From Synaphobranchus kaupii (lineage: Eukaryota; Chordata; Actinopteri; Anguilliformes; Synaphobranchidae): a stretch of DNA of 64,000 bases. Shown piece after piece: positions 10,144-21,833 of the stretch; the stretch's first letter is position 1; each line of letters begins with the position of its first letter. The stretch spans positions 68,171,758 through 68,235,757 of the forward strand of contig CM056383.1 in assembly GCA_029718625.1 (NCBI GenBank), given 5' to 3'. Below the pieces are notes generated by a model that saw only the letters and a list, made by a program, of their open reading frames with translations, was not told the origin of the DNA and made no database searches. Both the position numbers and the translations under genes were made by a program.

Positions 10144-11766
10144 CCTTTAACAGCACCCCAGGGAGTCTGCTTTAATAATTCATTCAGTTTGGTACAGAGA
10201 ACCGGGCTACAAAACGGCCTGGTTTTCAGCACTGATGCGAACGACAAACGAACCGTCTCACCTCCGCACAAAACACGGCAAAGTCGCTTTCTTCACTGTA
10301 AACTTCATCTCTAGGCATGATGTAGAAATATTTTATGCAAATATTTCTGGCCTTCTCTCTGATGAAAAGCCTACTCCCGCCCCCCCCCCCCCCCCCCCCC
10401 CCCCTTCATTAAATGGGTATGGTATTGACAGAGAGAAATAAATAGAGCTCATGTGCGAGTCCAACAGATGTAATTTTGGATTAATTGTTCAATTATCTCG
10501 GAGCCTAGCAGATTCTTCGGGCATGATATAAGGGTTCATTTATTTCGCCTTCTGTCTTCTTCCCTAATGTAATTTATAGTCTGCTCATTTTTTGTCTATA
10601 AATTGGGAATATTATTGCCTCTCCTGCAAAGACAGGAAATAAGGAAAACCATTGCTTAAGTCATATTTAAAAGGTGGAGCTAAAATCTTGGACGTAATAT
10701 AAAACAGATTACGTAAATAGAAAAGTGGAGATCTATTACTATTACATACAAATCTATTACAATGCAAATTAAGAGAAAAGCCAAATGTGTCAATGCGACT
10801 TCTTATTTTGTACCAGGGAAATAGGTTATTTATGTTTTATGAAATGTAGTATTATAAAATATGTTATAACAATTTATCGCCACTTGTTTTCTCTCGTACT
10901 TTGGTCCTCCACCAAGAAGAGACAAAAAAGTTATTTATTTATTTTTTTCTCAAGCCATGCCAAGTAATTATCCTGATTGCACAGTTTTTTTTTCCATTTT
11001 TATTGTATAGGTTCCATGGATACTGATGCCATGTCTTACAGGTCTCTGGATCGTATCAACCAGACGATTGCTAGTCACGTGACTGCTCATCGTGCTACTC
11101 ACTGGCAATGTCACAATGTGGTCATTGCAACTTAAAGGCGTTTATGTTTGAATATATAACTTGCATTTTTAGACACATGCAGTCATACATATATTTTTTA
11201 ATAAACCTTAAAATCCTCCACATTTCTTGATGCCATCCTCAACTGAGGAGTAATTAATGGCAGGACAGGGTATGAGCAGGGGACACATTAAAACCAGTCA
11301 TGGGTTTTCCTGAAAGAACAAATAAAATATGTAAAACATAATTGTCTGTCCATCTGTTGATTCGTCTGTGACCACAGTCTGTCAGTGGTTTTGATCAGTT
11401 TTTTAATTTAGATTTTTATGCAAATCAGCGGTCTGGGGCGTACACTTTCTGTCAAAACTGTCCAGCTGATTTAATCGCCCCCACTTTTGTTTATTACAAG
11501 CTTGTTTAAAACTGCAACCAAATCTGGAAATGATCACTTTCTCCGGTGGAATATTTGCACTGAAGAATAAATCTGTTAAATCGTGTTGCTTAAGACTGGC
11601 CTTTCCCCTTGTTGACAGGTGACATACTGCTATGTTTTTTATTGTTAAATTTCAAGTTATTGAGCAATAAATGAGGCCCATGTGTTAAATTGAAAGTCAT
11701 TGTTAAGTGCAATATAGCTTAAATACACGTGTCCAGTGCACTAGGTGGGGTGCTGTTGCACTCCAA
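10144..11766. other. single-copy intergenic stretch with a C tract
   Basis: Apart from a run of about 25 C residues (10380-10404) no element or gene is recognised. The sequence is AT-rich. Confidence 0.4.
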
Positions 11767-12140
11767 GGGTGTGTCCCAATAGTCGAAAAATGCCCCGGAA
11801 ACGGATCTTTGTGTTTTAATCTATGTTGCTGATTACATCTTAATTACGTATTAATGGTTACGTATTAATTAACGTCTCAACGCAAACCGCAATGTCAGGT
11901 ACATTGTATACCGTACACGCAAATACTTGTACTCAAAACGTTCAGGCAGTTTTGCATACTTCCGGGTAGGAGAGGAGTGGTAGTGGGGGAGTGGAGGAAG
12001 GGAGGAGAGGAGTGGTAGTGGGGGAGTGGAGGAAGGGAGGAGAGGAGTGGTAGTGGGGGAGTAGAGGAAGGGAGGAGAGGAGTGGTAGTGGGGGGAGTGG
12101 AGGAAGGGAGGTGGGGAGTGAAGAATATTAGGATGCAGCC
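11767..12140. mobile_element. MITE, copy 1 of a family shared with 29863
   Basis: The left end (GTGTCCCAATAGTCGAAAAA) and right end (GAATATTAGGATGCAG) are imperfect inverted repeats. The interior (GCTGATTACATCTTAAT, ATTAATTAACG, AATGTCAGGTACATTGTATA) matches 29863-30147 closely. No transposase is present. The right arm contains a 35-bp tandem array. Confidence 0.8.
11968..12113. repeat. 35-bp minisatellite, 4 copies
   Basis: Purine-rich units starting at 11971, 12006, 12041 and 12076 (AGAGGAGTGGTAGTGGGG...). The array lies inside the right arm of the MITE. The sister MITE at 29863 has only a single short equivalent there. Confidence 0.93.
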
Positions 12141-12385
12141 CAAGATGTTTTTTGTAGTGTGTGCATTTGACGTTCGATCCGAGTTCATTTTCTTTCCTTT
12201 CACTCTCCCCATATTTGGTTTGGTAACTAATTGTTTTTAAATGTGATAATTGGCCACTCAATTGTACTATCAGTCACTTGACTGTGCAATTTGAGTGCCT
12301 ACAGGGACCCCTGGGGGATAACAATTAAACTACATCCCTGTGTTTAAATCCCTATGGGTCACTTAGAACAAACTGTGGCCATAGC

Positions 12386-12757
12386 CACATACCGTCACTA
12401 TAATGTGAAACATCTGATTCAATTGAATGTCTTTATTTAACATGTGCGTCTGGGTCTGTCTTTTTTTTTACTGCTGGCAACTATAAGGCAGCAGTATAGT
12501 ATAATGATTAAGGAACTGGCCTTGTAACTGAAAGGTTGCAGGTTCGATTCCCAGGTAGGACGCTGCTGTTGTACCCTTGAGCAATGTACTTAACCTGAAT
12601 CGCTTCAGTATATATCCACCTGTAGAAATGGATAATATGTAAAAAATGCTAAAAAAGTTGTGTAAGTCACTCTGGATAAGAGCGTCTGCTAAATGCCTAT
12701 AATGTAATGTATAACTGAAGTTCCCTCAGGGGAGAATAAAAGTTATTCTATTCTATA
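12386..12757 (+). mobile_element. LINE 3' tail, interrupted by a SINE
   Basis: CACATACCGTCACTATAATG through ACTGCTGGCAACTA, then after the SINE CTGAAGTTCCCTCAGGGG and AATAAAAGTTATTCTATTCT, matches the uninterrupted tail at 34702-34871. It ends in short ATTCT repeats, typical of non-LTR elements without a poly(A) tail. Confidence 0.75.
12487..12710 (+). mobile_element. tRNA-derived SINE with UnaL2-type 3' tail (copy 2)
   Basis: GGCAGCAGTATAGTATAATG head, B box GGTTCGATTCC at 12541-12551, and tail GGATAAGAGCGTCTGCTAAA followed by AATGTAATGT. It sits inside a LINE tail. TATAA occurs on both sides (12482-12486 and 12710-12714), a 5-bp target duplication supported by the empty site at 34 kb. Confidence 0.9.
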
Positions 12758-13374
12758 GTTCTGGCCAGAGTAAACTGTGAAGCCTGTTTTCCTTTGCAAA
12801 ATGCATTATATAATTAATATAATTAATTGATTAGTTGATTGATTGATATATCATTATGTAGTTTTTAGATATATAGAAATAGTATTGAATGGGATGCTTT
12901 GCAGGTAATAGCGACATAAGTTTATGCTGTAGGTTTAAAGAGGCTTTTTAAAGTAATGGGTCTGATGCGAAAATAGACATTTTCCAGACAAGACCTCAAC
13001 CCACTTCACACTTGTCTGCAGAGCTGTCTGGATACATTCTGCGGTTACAGCTCTGACAGATGAATACACAGTGTGGTTTGGAGTGCTGATATGACTGCTC
13101 GTCAAATGATAACATCCTCTTCAGTTGATATCACGCCCGAAGGGAGGCGTGTAAAGTCAATGAAAGAGCCGCAATCAGATGAGACTCATAGGTGTAGCTC
13201 GTCTGGAAATTCCACTGACTGTTAAATGTGGCCCTTCCCAGTGAACTGTGTCTTTCCTGTGTGTGTGTACACAATTTCTCCATGTAGAAGCATCCATTAT
13301 TCTGAACATGTTTATATTTGCTGTAGGCATGGATATTTTCTGTTCTTGGTCTGCTAACCTGTATTAATCTACGT
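12758..13374. other. single-copy intergenic stretch
   Basis: No gene or element recognised. Confidence 0.4.
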
Positions 13375-13569
13375 CAGTGGTCCCCAACCCTGTTCCTGGA
13401 GATCTACCGTCCTGTAGGTTTTCACTCCCACCCTAACAAAGCGCACCCCATTCAACAGCTACAGATCTTGCTGAGCTGCTAATTAGTGGAATCAGGTGTG
13501 CCAAATTAGGGTTGAAAATGAGAACCTACAGGACGGTAGATCTCCAGGAACAGGGTTGGGGGAACACTG
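13375..13569. mobile_element. palindromic hAT-type MITE (family 1, copy 1)
   Basis: Starts CAGTGGTCCCCAACCCTG and ends with the inverse GGTTGGGGGAACACTG. About 45 bp at each end are inverted repeats (GGAGATCTACCGTCCTGTAG). The end sequence is typical of fish hAT MITEs. A clear 8-bp target duplication is not visible. A second copy is at 39144. Confidence 0.85.
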
Positions 13570-13609
13570 GAGGTTGATGTTCATTAGCATGTGTGTGTTA
13601 ACCTATGTA

Positions 13610-13815
13610 TAGCGGTAGGGAACCCTGGTCCTGGAGAGCCGCAGGGTCTGCTGGTTTTAGTTGTTACTCCCCACTAAATTGATCAATTAAAGCAGTTGAT
13701 TACACAGTTAACCCACCTCACCTGGTTTCTTTGGTTTAAGTAGTTGCTGTATTTAAGGTGAAAACAAAAACCAGCAGACCCTGCGGCTCTCCAGGACCAG
13801 GGTTCCCTACCCCTG
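13610..13815. mobile_element. palindromic hAT-type MITE (family 2)
   Basis: Left AGCGGTAGGGAACCCTGG and right CCAGGGTTCCCTACCCCTG are inverted. The inverted arms continue through GAGAGCCGCAGGGTCTGCTGG. It lies 40 bp from the family 1 element. There is no coding capacity. Confidence 0.85.
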
Positions 13816-16800
13816 GAATAGGGAAACCAGATTGTGACTTGCAGGGGCAGACCAAAAGTCTGGACAGACGATTTATGTTTTACATGTTTTATTTGTTATT
13901 CAAGAACAGTAATCAAAACAGATTTTAGCAATGTGCATGCTAATACACTTCTGAGATACATCTAAAGAAATATTTCAAAAACTTACTCAAATGGCAAAGC
14001 GGTCCTTGACCATTATAACCAACTCAATGTAAAAAGTTGTCAATGCAAAAACATTGTCAGTGTAATGTACATGCCATCACACGCATTCTTCATATTACAG
14101 AAGAAACTATAAAACCACAGACCAAATTTTAATTTTAACTGTGCACATAGCATGCACAACATTTATTTGATTTACTATTCATTTTATGCACTTCTGCTGC
14201 AAAATATATTATCATTAATAATACAATTTTTTAAACATCTCCTTTGCATTTAAATGTTTTATAAACGGTCTCATTTTAGTGTGAGTCCCACTGCTTCTAG
14301 CAAAAACATACATCCCAAAATGTCCAACATTTCAAAATACTGTTGTGTATCTGACTCCAGTCACAAATAATTGGACTGAATTTCCACCTGCACGTCGTGC
14401 TGTCAATCATCGTCTGTGCTTGATTACTGGCGATTAGTTCATTAGCGTAGATGACTGGGGTGGTACTATCAGCATAACTGGTTTATATGTGACTTGACAA
14501 AAAAGCTGTTGACCTATTGTTAGCGGAAGACTGAAGTACATATGAGACAAACCAGTGGCCCTACCTGTGTGGGGTGTTCATTTAGTATTATTTAGTATTA
14601 TTTAGCCAATTTTTAGCCCCTTTTCCCAGTAGGCTTTTGCTTTGAAAATAATTGCAAATAAGGAACAGAGGGAAATTAATTTGCATTAACGTGGTGAGGA
14701 GGACAAAGCAACAAACAATAACAAAAAGAATATAAATCATATATAAAAAAATAAAATTAAAATAAAATATTCATTAAAACATGAAGTCAATATGTCTATC
14801 AAATATTTGATGTAATATTATTGATCATATAGACAATATGTGGCTATGCTGATCACAAATATAAATCATACACTCTCAAATATACAGTATGTAGGCTGGA
14901 GAGAGAGCTGAAGGAGGTCTGGTTTGTCTATGGCAAGTACTGGCTCTGACAAAATCCCTATTAGTTTAAGTAACTGTAAGTTGTTGAGCAGAGCTAAGCA
15001 CCATCCTATTATCCTCAGGAATTGGCTGTTTTAGCCGCTTTTTAAGGAGGCCAAATACGAATACTGTAAATGAGGTAATTAAGCTTAAGCTATTGAATAA
15101 AAATGCTACATGTAGGCTACTCCTACCACCTGAGGTGATGCTGATAAATAGTAATGATTAGGTCCACACAATATTGAAATCTTAATTTTCAGACTGGGAA
15201 AGTCTCCACAATGGGGAATTGAATTGAAATAAGATAAATAAAATTACTGCATGGTAAGGCCGTTTAACTTTAAGTCCAACTGGCAAAGTGTAGGTCCCTC
15301 TTCACTGATTAGTTGGTGTGCTGGTGCTTCTTCTTAATTGCCAACGGAAGTCCCTTTGGGGTTTTGGGAGGGGGGAGGGAGAGAGAAACAGGATGGTCAG
15401 GTAAAATACATTCGGGTCATTACAAATACAAGTACTGAGATTCCACATGCACACTGCAGGATGTGGGAGATTTTTTCAGAACAGCCATTGCATAGGGACA
15501 CTCCATCTGTCAGTCACTATGTGTTTTGCTTTAAAAACAAAAAAGAGGTTAACCAGCGCTAAACTCACTTGTGTAGCGAATATAGAATTTGCCAAGTATA
15601 CACTACTACTTTGCTAGTAACAAAAACAATACTTTCTCCTTATGTATGAAATAAAATCTATGATTGAAATGAAGCCCAAATATTTGACCTGGGATATGTT
15701 TTTCGTTCTATTCAGGATTCCCAATTAAAATGGCCACCTGTGTGGATAGATTATTACTGTCACTGGCCTCTAGTGGCAGTACAATCCCAGGTTCTTCAAC
15801 TCCAGACTGATAGGACCAGTTATACAGGTATCATTATAAACCAATGGGGACAATGGCTGAATCTCATTCTCTGGACTTGTGGACTCATGGACTCAAAGGT
15901 GCGTTCCCGTAAAGTCCATGAGGGCTTAGGGCTGTCCCATTGCTCTCTGGGTAATTCCACATCACTGAGGGAATTATCCACAATTCAGTTCAGGTGGTGG
16001 ATGACTTGCATATTCCTCCCTTGTCATATAAATTTGAGTGTGGTTGATTTGCCTCTCTCAGGAACATGTTGGGTGATGTCCGAAATTCAATTTCACCCTT
16101 TATATACCCTTCAAGCCCTTGTCCACTTGTAGGCTCAAATGTCCCTGGAAATAAGCCATTAAAGTCTGCAAGTCCATAGTCTTACAGCATATAAGGTCAG
16201 AGGTTGCATACGTTATATTTGCTTCTAATTATTTCTGTGGAAAACCTAGAGAAGTTCCAAAGTTTAGTGTATGTAGATGTAAAGGCTATCTCCCACCAAC
16301 ATGTAACTTACTGCAAGTTGCATGAAAATCAAACTCCATTTATAGATGTGCATAATATATAAAACACTGACTTATTGTTAATGTGTCACTTGATTTGTGT
16401 AAATCTGAGCTACATGGTAGAGGGAAAAGCCGAAAGGAAGTTTAATATTGAGGGAAGTTGGGGATGTGTGTATGTTATGACAAAAATGTACTGACTTGCC
16501 ATCCATTTTCAGCCAAATAAACAATATAATTTTAGCCTTACACAATAAAGCCAGAACTGATAGGCTTGTAAAAGGTGAAAAGAAATGTAAAGAATATATG
16601 AAAAGTGGACAAAGAAAAAGGCATGAAATTGACATGCAATTAGCATCACGACTTGCACTTTTAATCCTGTGATGCAGCGAACAGGCGGTTGTTGGACAGA
16701 TGGTGGAGACTGAGAATTTGAATCTGTAAGCAGCGATTTCTCTCTGTTTAAACCAGCTGCAGATCAGCAGTGAAAGAAACATCGAGAAAACATGCTGGTT

Positions 16801-16939
16801 CACCAGAAGCTGCCATCTGCCTTAAAATACCACTGCAATAAGTGTGCATCCTTGTGAAAGCAATTCTAAAGTGATGGAAACAAACAAAGTATATTTTTAT
16901 TTTTCAAAATGACTGCTTTATTATAAAATGTATTTGATC
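13816..16939. other. single-copy intergenic stretch
   Basis: AT-rich with no recognised gene. A 74-codon frame (15338-15562) and a 130-codon frame (15740-16132) on the plus strand, and a 141-codon minus frame (16378-16803), show no domain or splice pattern. Part of 15850-16170 has MITE-like wording (GGCTGAATCTCATTCTC) but I could not define ends. Confidence 0.4.
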
Positions 16940-17174
16940 ATTACATTACAGGCATTTAGCAGACACTCTTATCCAGAGCGACTTACACAACATTTTTAGC
17001 ATTTTTTATTATTTTTTTTACATATTATCCAATTATACAGCTGGATATATACTGAAGCGATTCAGGTTAGGTACCTTGCTCAAGGGTACAACGGCAGTGT
17101 CCTACCTGGGAATCGAACCTGCAACCTTTTGGTTACAAGGCCAGTTCCTTAACCATTATACTACACTGCTGCCT
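16940..17174 (-). mobile_element. tRNA-derived SINE with UnaL2-type 3' tail (copy 3)
   Basis: Minus-strand head GGCAGCAGTGTAGTATAATGG, B box GGTTCGATTCCC (reverse of 17109-17120), and tail AGAGTGTCTGCTAAATGCC plus TGTAA repeats. It appears full length. Confidence 0.9.
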
Positions 17175-18364
17175 ATATAATGATGAGTATTCAACCGATT
17201 CATAATCAGTCCAATGAAGGTCGACCTTATTAAATGAATTACAGTAAGCATCACTATGATATGACTGGACTGAAACCCAATCACTTTCCCTCCTACACAG
17301 TCTATGACTAAACATATCACTCATATGTAAAAAGTGAAACATGTAAAAATAATTCAAAGAACATCAAGATTGCAAAAATACATTTTTGCAGAATTTCTGT
17401 TGCATTTATCAAGCTATTATCTTTGCTAAATAATCATTTCATTCATGGTTGTATTCAAGACTAGACTCATTATGAACCGAAACATTTTCTTTTATTATTT
17501 TGAACCAGAATATTGCATCTTGAAACATATTTTTAAAAGGGTTTAAAAAAAGAAATGTCGTTAAGTGATTATGACCATGGCGGTCATACTCTAGGGATAA
17601 GATATAGTGGATATTTTCATTGATCCTGGTTGTAGAAAATTTGCTTCACTCTTTTTGTGTAAAAAGTGTTCTTCTGCCCCCTAATGGTGGGAAAATGTTT
17701 CATATTTTTGGCCCGGACCCGTTTTTAAGATTTACATTCACCATGAATGTTGTAATAATTGGCTTGCCAATTAATAATGATTAATAATTGATGTGGGCCA
17801 ACAACCATGTGGGATTAATTTAATTAATTAAAATAATATCTAACTTTCTATTCCTTTTAAGCACATTAAAAAAATAAAATAAATAAAATAAAAAACTCTC
17901 CTACCCCAAGAGGAGATTGCTCAGTTATAACAGGGCTATGTTGTATTTTTACTATGGCACCCAAATCTATTGGTTAACCCACCATAGACTGTTTCTCCCC
18001 GATTTCCCCACCCTGTCAGAAAAAGGGGTACGCCAGTGTCTTTGGGGGTACTGCCGCAATGACATACCTCTACGGGTACAATTTTGCACATTGTCTTCTG
18101 ACAGAGCAGGATGACTCTTGCATGCTACTGCTTTGGACGGTATTTTTAAATTGTGTTTTTAATAACCCGTTTCTCCCACTTAATATAAGAAGCTTTCTCT
18201 TTCTTCCCCAGACTTAGTCAGTATCCTGTGGAATAAAAAAAAGTGTACGCGCCAAGATGTACCGTAGGGTGCCCTGGTCAATGATGAATGTTGTGGGGGA
18301 AGGTAAGTGATGTCTTGAGTAATGCGGTGATGTAACATAATCTCCCAGGAGTTCCAATATCTGT
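17175..18364. other. single-copy AT-rich stretch
   Basis: No gene recognised. Short AATAAA-type simple repeats occur near 17870-17890. Confidence 0.4.
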
Positions 18365-18385
18365 CTGCGTGCGCGCGTGCGTGTG

Positions 18386-18416
<31 letters not shown>

Positions 18417-18432
18417 ATGTGTGCGTGCGAGA
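18365..18432. repeat. (GTGC)n microsatellite
   Basis: GCGTGCGTGCGT-type tetranucleotide repeats, alternating purine and pyrimidine and therefore potentially Z-DNA forming. Confidence 0.93.
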
Positions 18433-19838
18433 GACAGCGAGTGAGAGATCACTGAGGGAGGTAAAAACAGCTCGAGGGAGATAGCTAGCGAATCCTTTTC
18501 TCTTTTATTTTCTCCTCATTAAATTTTCAGGATGGGAACCTAACTAGAACAGTGCTCAATAAACTGTCACATGATTGACATATTAGAGGTCTCTCCTTAG
18601 TTTACGTGCAGTGCAGCCATTTTTGCTTAAATTTCACTCATAGACCCTTTCATCTTTTGTGAGCTTGACAGTCACAAGTAAAAAAAAATTTTTTTTTTTT
18701 TTTTAATTTTTTCAAACAAAACTAGAGGGAATATGGTCTTTGTTCCTATTTGATGCTCATGCTTTTGAAAAGGAAACAAGACAAAGAAAAACAAATGCAC
18801 AAAGCTGAATTTGGCACAGTGTGAGTCCATCCTTTAAAGAGCTGGGGATTGATAAGAATGGCGGAGGTGACTGTTCCCAGTGCGCCGGGGGCCGTTTTGC
18901 ATGCAGGCGGGCGTACGTGTGTTTACCTCAGACACCTGCCGCGACGGGGAAGTGTCGAATGGCAGATGAAAGGCTCGCAGGAGCGAACGACGCGCGCCCT
19001 GCTGCTGAGTGCATTGTGGGAGTCGGATGATTCACTCAGAAACCACCGGGCTCCACGACCGGGCTCCGCAACCCCACCCTCCAACCCCCCCTTTCTCTAA
19101 TCTGACAAGTCTGGTGGCAAGTCGACAGACAGGTGACATTTTATCCCTTGAAGCTGCTGGTTAGTCATAGTACAACCCCACCCCACCCCACCACCACCGC
19201 CACTACGCCCGCAAGTTCTTATTTCTGGTAACCTGGCTGCTCTTCTCCCACTTAGCTGCCCCCCAGATTGCAACCAAGGACAGGAAGGCGAGTTTTGCTA
19301 TACCGACGTGAGCTATAATGTTTCCACACCTATTACTGGAAGAAGGGAAGCACTGTCGCTTATAGTAAGTCTCCATTTTATGTCCCCCACAGTTTTATTT
19401 TTAGGACAATAGCCCCTATACGGCAGTGTGGAAGGTTCCCTGAGATGTCTGTCCATTGGTTCCCTCGGTCGAATGAACCACCACAAGCATGTCAGTCTTT
19501 ATTGACTTCGATAAAGATTGGCGGTTTCTGAGGTTAATTACAACTCTTAGCATTATTTTGGTGCAGTTAAAATAACACACCTTAATGAAGAACAGGGTCC
19601 AGTGTTGTTGCAGATTAATTTAAGAATGGGGTGCTCTCAGTATTAGGAATATCAATGTCTTGATTGTAAATGGTAGTGCTGCCCATCAGTCGCATCTCTC
19701 CCGAGTGCTTGCTGTTTTGTTTTGTTTTTTTGCTGTCTGTTCTTGCTTTGGAGAAGGACCGGCATGTCCACAGCATAAATGTGGGTGTAGTCTAACGCTG
19801 CCTAGAGTGTTAAATGTACACCGCCACTTTTTGCTGTG
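18433..19838. other. single-copy stretch with an A/T foldback and a CpG-rich patch
   Basis: A run of A followed by about 18 T (near 18680-18704) is self-complementary. From about 18840 to 19080 CpG is frequent (GCGCCGGGGGCCG, GACGCGCGCC). That is unusual for this window and could mark a regulatory element or exon, but no convincing frame or splice pair is seen. Confidence 0.4.
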
Positions 19839-19863
19839 TCTCTTCCTCTCTCTCTCTCTCTCT
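19839..19863. repeat. short (CT)n microsatellite
   Basis: CTCTCT repeats of about 24 bp. Confidence 0.85.
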
Positions 19864-19967
19864 GTGCCCACGCGTGTGAGGGGAAAGTGATTGTGAAAGC
19901 TGAATGTTTTGAATAAATGTAAAAACCTGTTAATAATCTGCCACTAATATTGATTGTGACACTTCAG

Positions 19968-19977
<10 letters not shown>

Positions 19978-20062
<85 letters not shown>
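19978..20062. repeat. (GT)n-(GA)n microsatellite
   Basis: About 36 GT units followed by seven GA units. Confidence 0.97.
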
Positions 20063-20063
<1 letters not shown>

Positions 20064-21265
20064 CGGTAGTGTGGTATATTAAGCCACATTTCCTGTAAAT
20101 ATTGTCGAGTTAACAGGATGGGATTCACCAAAATGTGATCATATTTAATTGAGATCATAAAAAGCCAACAAAAGTGCCGTATCAATGCCCACTGAGGGAC
20201 TAATATTGGCTTTAGCTATACATGTGTGTACAATGCATCGGGTGCTGTCCCAGCAACTGTCCATGTTTTTTGTACATGCCCCTTTTAAATAAATAAAAAT
20301 AGATGAAAATAATAAATATTCTTTCACCAGCATGAACATAGATGTACTTGATATATAGAGGATAACAAGTTTGGCCCCATACTTATAGCCTATCCATGAG
20401 TGAGGCTTTCTCCCATGACAGCTAACAGGCCAGAATATGATTTTGTTAAAACTCCTTCTCTTTCGCTAGAAATAATAAAGCATATCCACATTATGTTCTC
20501 ATTTTGCACTTCTCCCAAGAACATTCCAGCCTTCTGAATGTGACCAGTCTATGGATGTTTGAGACTGTTTTGGTACAAACATACTGACGAAATGCCGTTT
20601 GCTAACAGCGGATTAGCAAACGGTTTGCACAAAAAGGAAATGCGATCCCTCTCGCCCGGACGTTATACGGACCTTAAGTTGAGATGTCAAAAGGAAAAAG
20701 TGAGGGGAGATTGTGTGTTGCAGTCCGTACGGTGAGCCTCCGGTCTCCCGCGTGGCCGGGGTGATCGATTCCCTGCCACGGCGCTTTCTGAGCTGCGATC
20801 CCATCTCTACCGGTAACCGTTCTCTGCTCTACCTGTCTGGAGAAAGTTAAAAATGCGTAAGGAGGGCGGGCTCACCGCTCTCCTTTTTAATAAAAAAAAA
20901 GACCGTATACGTGCTTCCTTTTTAGAAGCTACTGACTGAGAAAAGCACTTCGTAGAAGGACGCGTGACTACATGGATACATTCATACATGCCATGCAGAG
21001 TCCGAGTGAGGGACGGTTACTGTGGTTATTGTGATGTCATACGTACAGTATATGACACAACGCCAGTGACAATGCATTGAGTAATGGGGAGTAATGGCTG
21101 ACCAATGAGCCAGCAAAATAATGGCTGCTTAGCTGAACTTAAACTCATACTTCTAGCGCTGTTGATGAGTAAATGTGCTGTATCTGTCAATGTGGAAAGA
21201 ATGTGTTTGTTTCGTTGCACTGCTCCCTCCATGACACATATGAGTTATCACAGTAGACGACTTAA
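20063..21265. other. single-copy stretch
   Basis: No gene recognised. A perfect 11-bp stem (CCGTTTGCTAA ... TTAGCAAACGG) lies at 20595-20623 with a 7-base loop. It is too short to interpret. Confidence 0.4.
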
Positions 21266-21833
21266 TACACTGCCTGGCCAAAAAAAAAGTGGCACACTCT
21301 AATATTTACGATGGACCGGCCCTTAGCTTTGATTATGGCGCGCATTCGTCGTGGCATTGTTTCGACAACCTTATGCAACGTCACAACATTTATTTCCGTC
21401 CAGAGTTGCATTAATTTTTGGCCGAGATTTTGCATTGACGACGGGAGAGTCGAACCACTCCCTGAAGTCTTCTCCAGCACATCCCCAAAGACTTTCCATG
21501 GGGTTAAGGTCAGGACTCTGGTGGCCAATTCATGTGTGAAAATGATTCCTCATGCTCCCTGAACCACTCTTTCACAATTTGAACCCGATGAATCTTGGCA
21601 TTGTCGTCCTGGAATATGCCCATTGATGGGATAACCTGGTCATTCAGTACATTCAGGTACTCAGCTGACTTCATTTTATTGCTGCATAACATTGCTGAGC
21701 CTAGACCTGACCAATTGAAGCAACCCCAGATCATAACACTGCCTCCAGAGGCTTGTACAGTGGGCACTATGCATGACGGGTGCAACAGCGACTTTTTTTG
21801 TTGGCCAGGCAGTGTACTTGTACACCCTACCAA
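21262..21833 (-). pseudogene. Tc1-like transposase remnant (C-terminal half, frameshifted)
   Basis: Two overlapping minus frames carry it: 21510-21833 (107 codons) and 21262-21528 (88 codons). A one-base deletion in the SPDLNP motif breaks the frame. The first catalytic Asp and the paired-type DNA-binding domain are missing, so the protein would be inactive. The assignment rests on the order of conserved Tc1 motifs. The frame edges run slightly past the terminal repeats and are not biological ends. Confidence 0.9.
21268..21814 (-). mobile_element. internally deleted Tc1-like transposon with both terminal repeats
   Basis: The element begins CACTGCCTGGCCA and ends with the exact inverse TGGCCAGGCAGTG. 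It is flanked by TA on both sides (21266-21267 and 21815-21816), the Tc1/mariner target duplication. The minus strand encodes the C-terminal half of a Tc1 transposase: [27 protein letters not shown] (second catalytic Asp), a frameshift near 21510, then LNPMESLW (third catalytic acidic residue) and PRRMRAIIKAKG. The N-terminal DNA-binding region and first Asp are gone, and the terminal repeat passes almost directly into mid-transposase. It cannot make an active enzyme. Its intact ends could still be acted on in trans by a full-length relative. Confidence 0.93.

Noticed and set aside
12487..12560. tRNA gene suggested by an A-box-like start and a perfect B box
   Set aside because: There is no acceptor stem or full cloverleaf, and the sequence continues into a SINE body and LINE-type tail. 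All SINE heads here are treated likewise.
20595..20623. 11-bp perfect hairpin as a terminator or microRNA
   Set aside because: Too short for a pre-microRNA, and eukaryotic terminators are not recognised this way.
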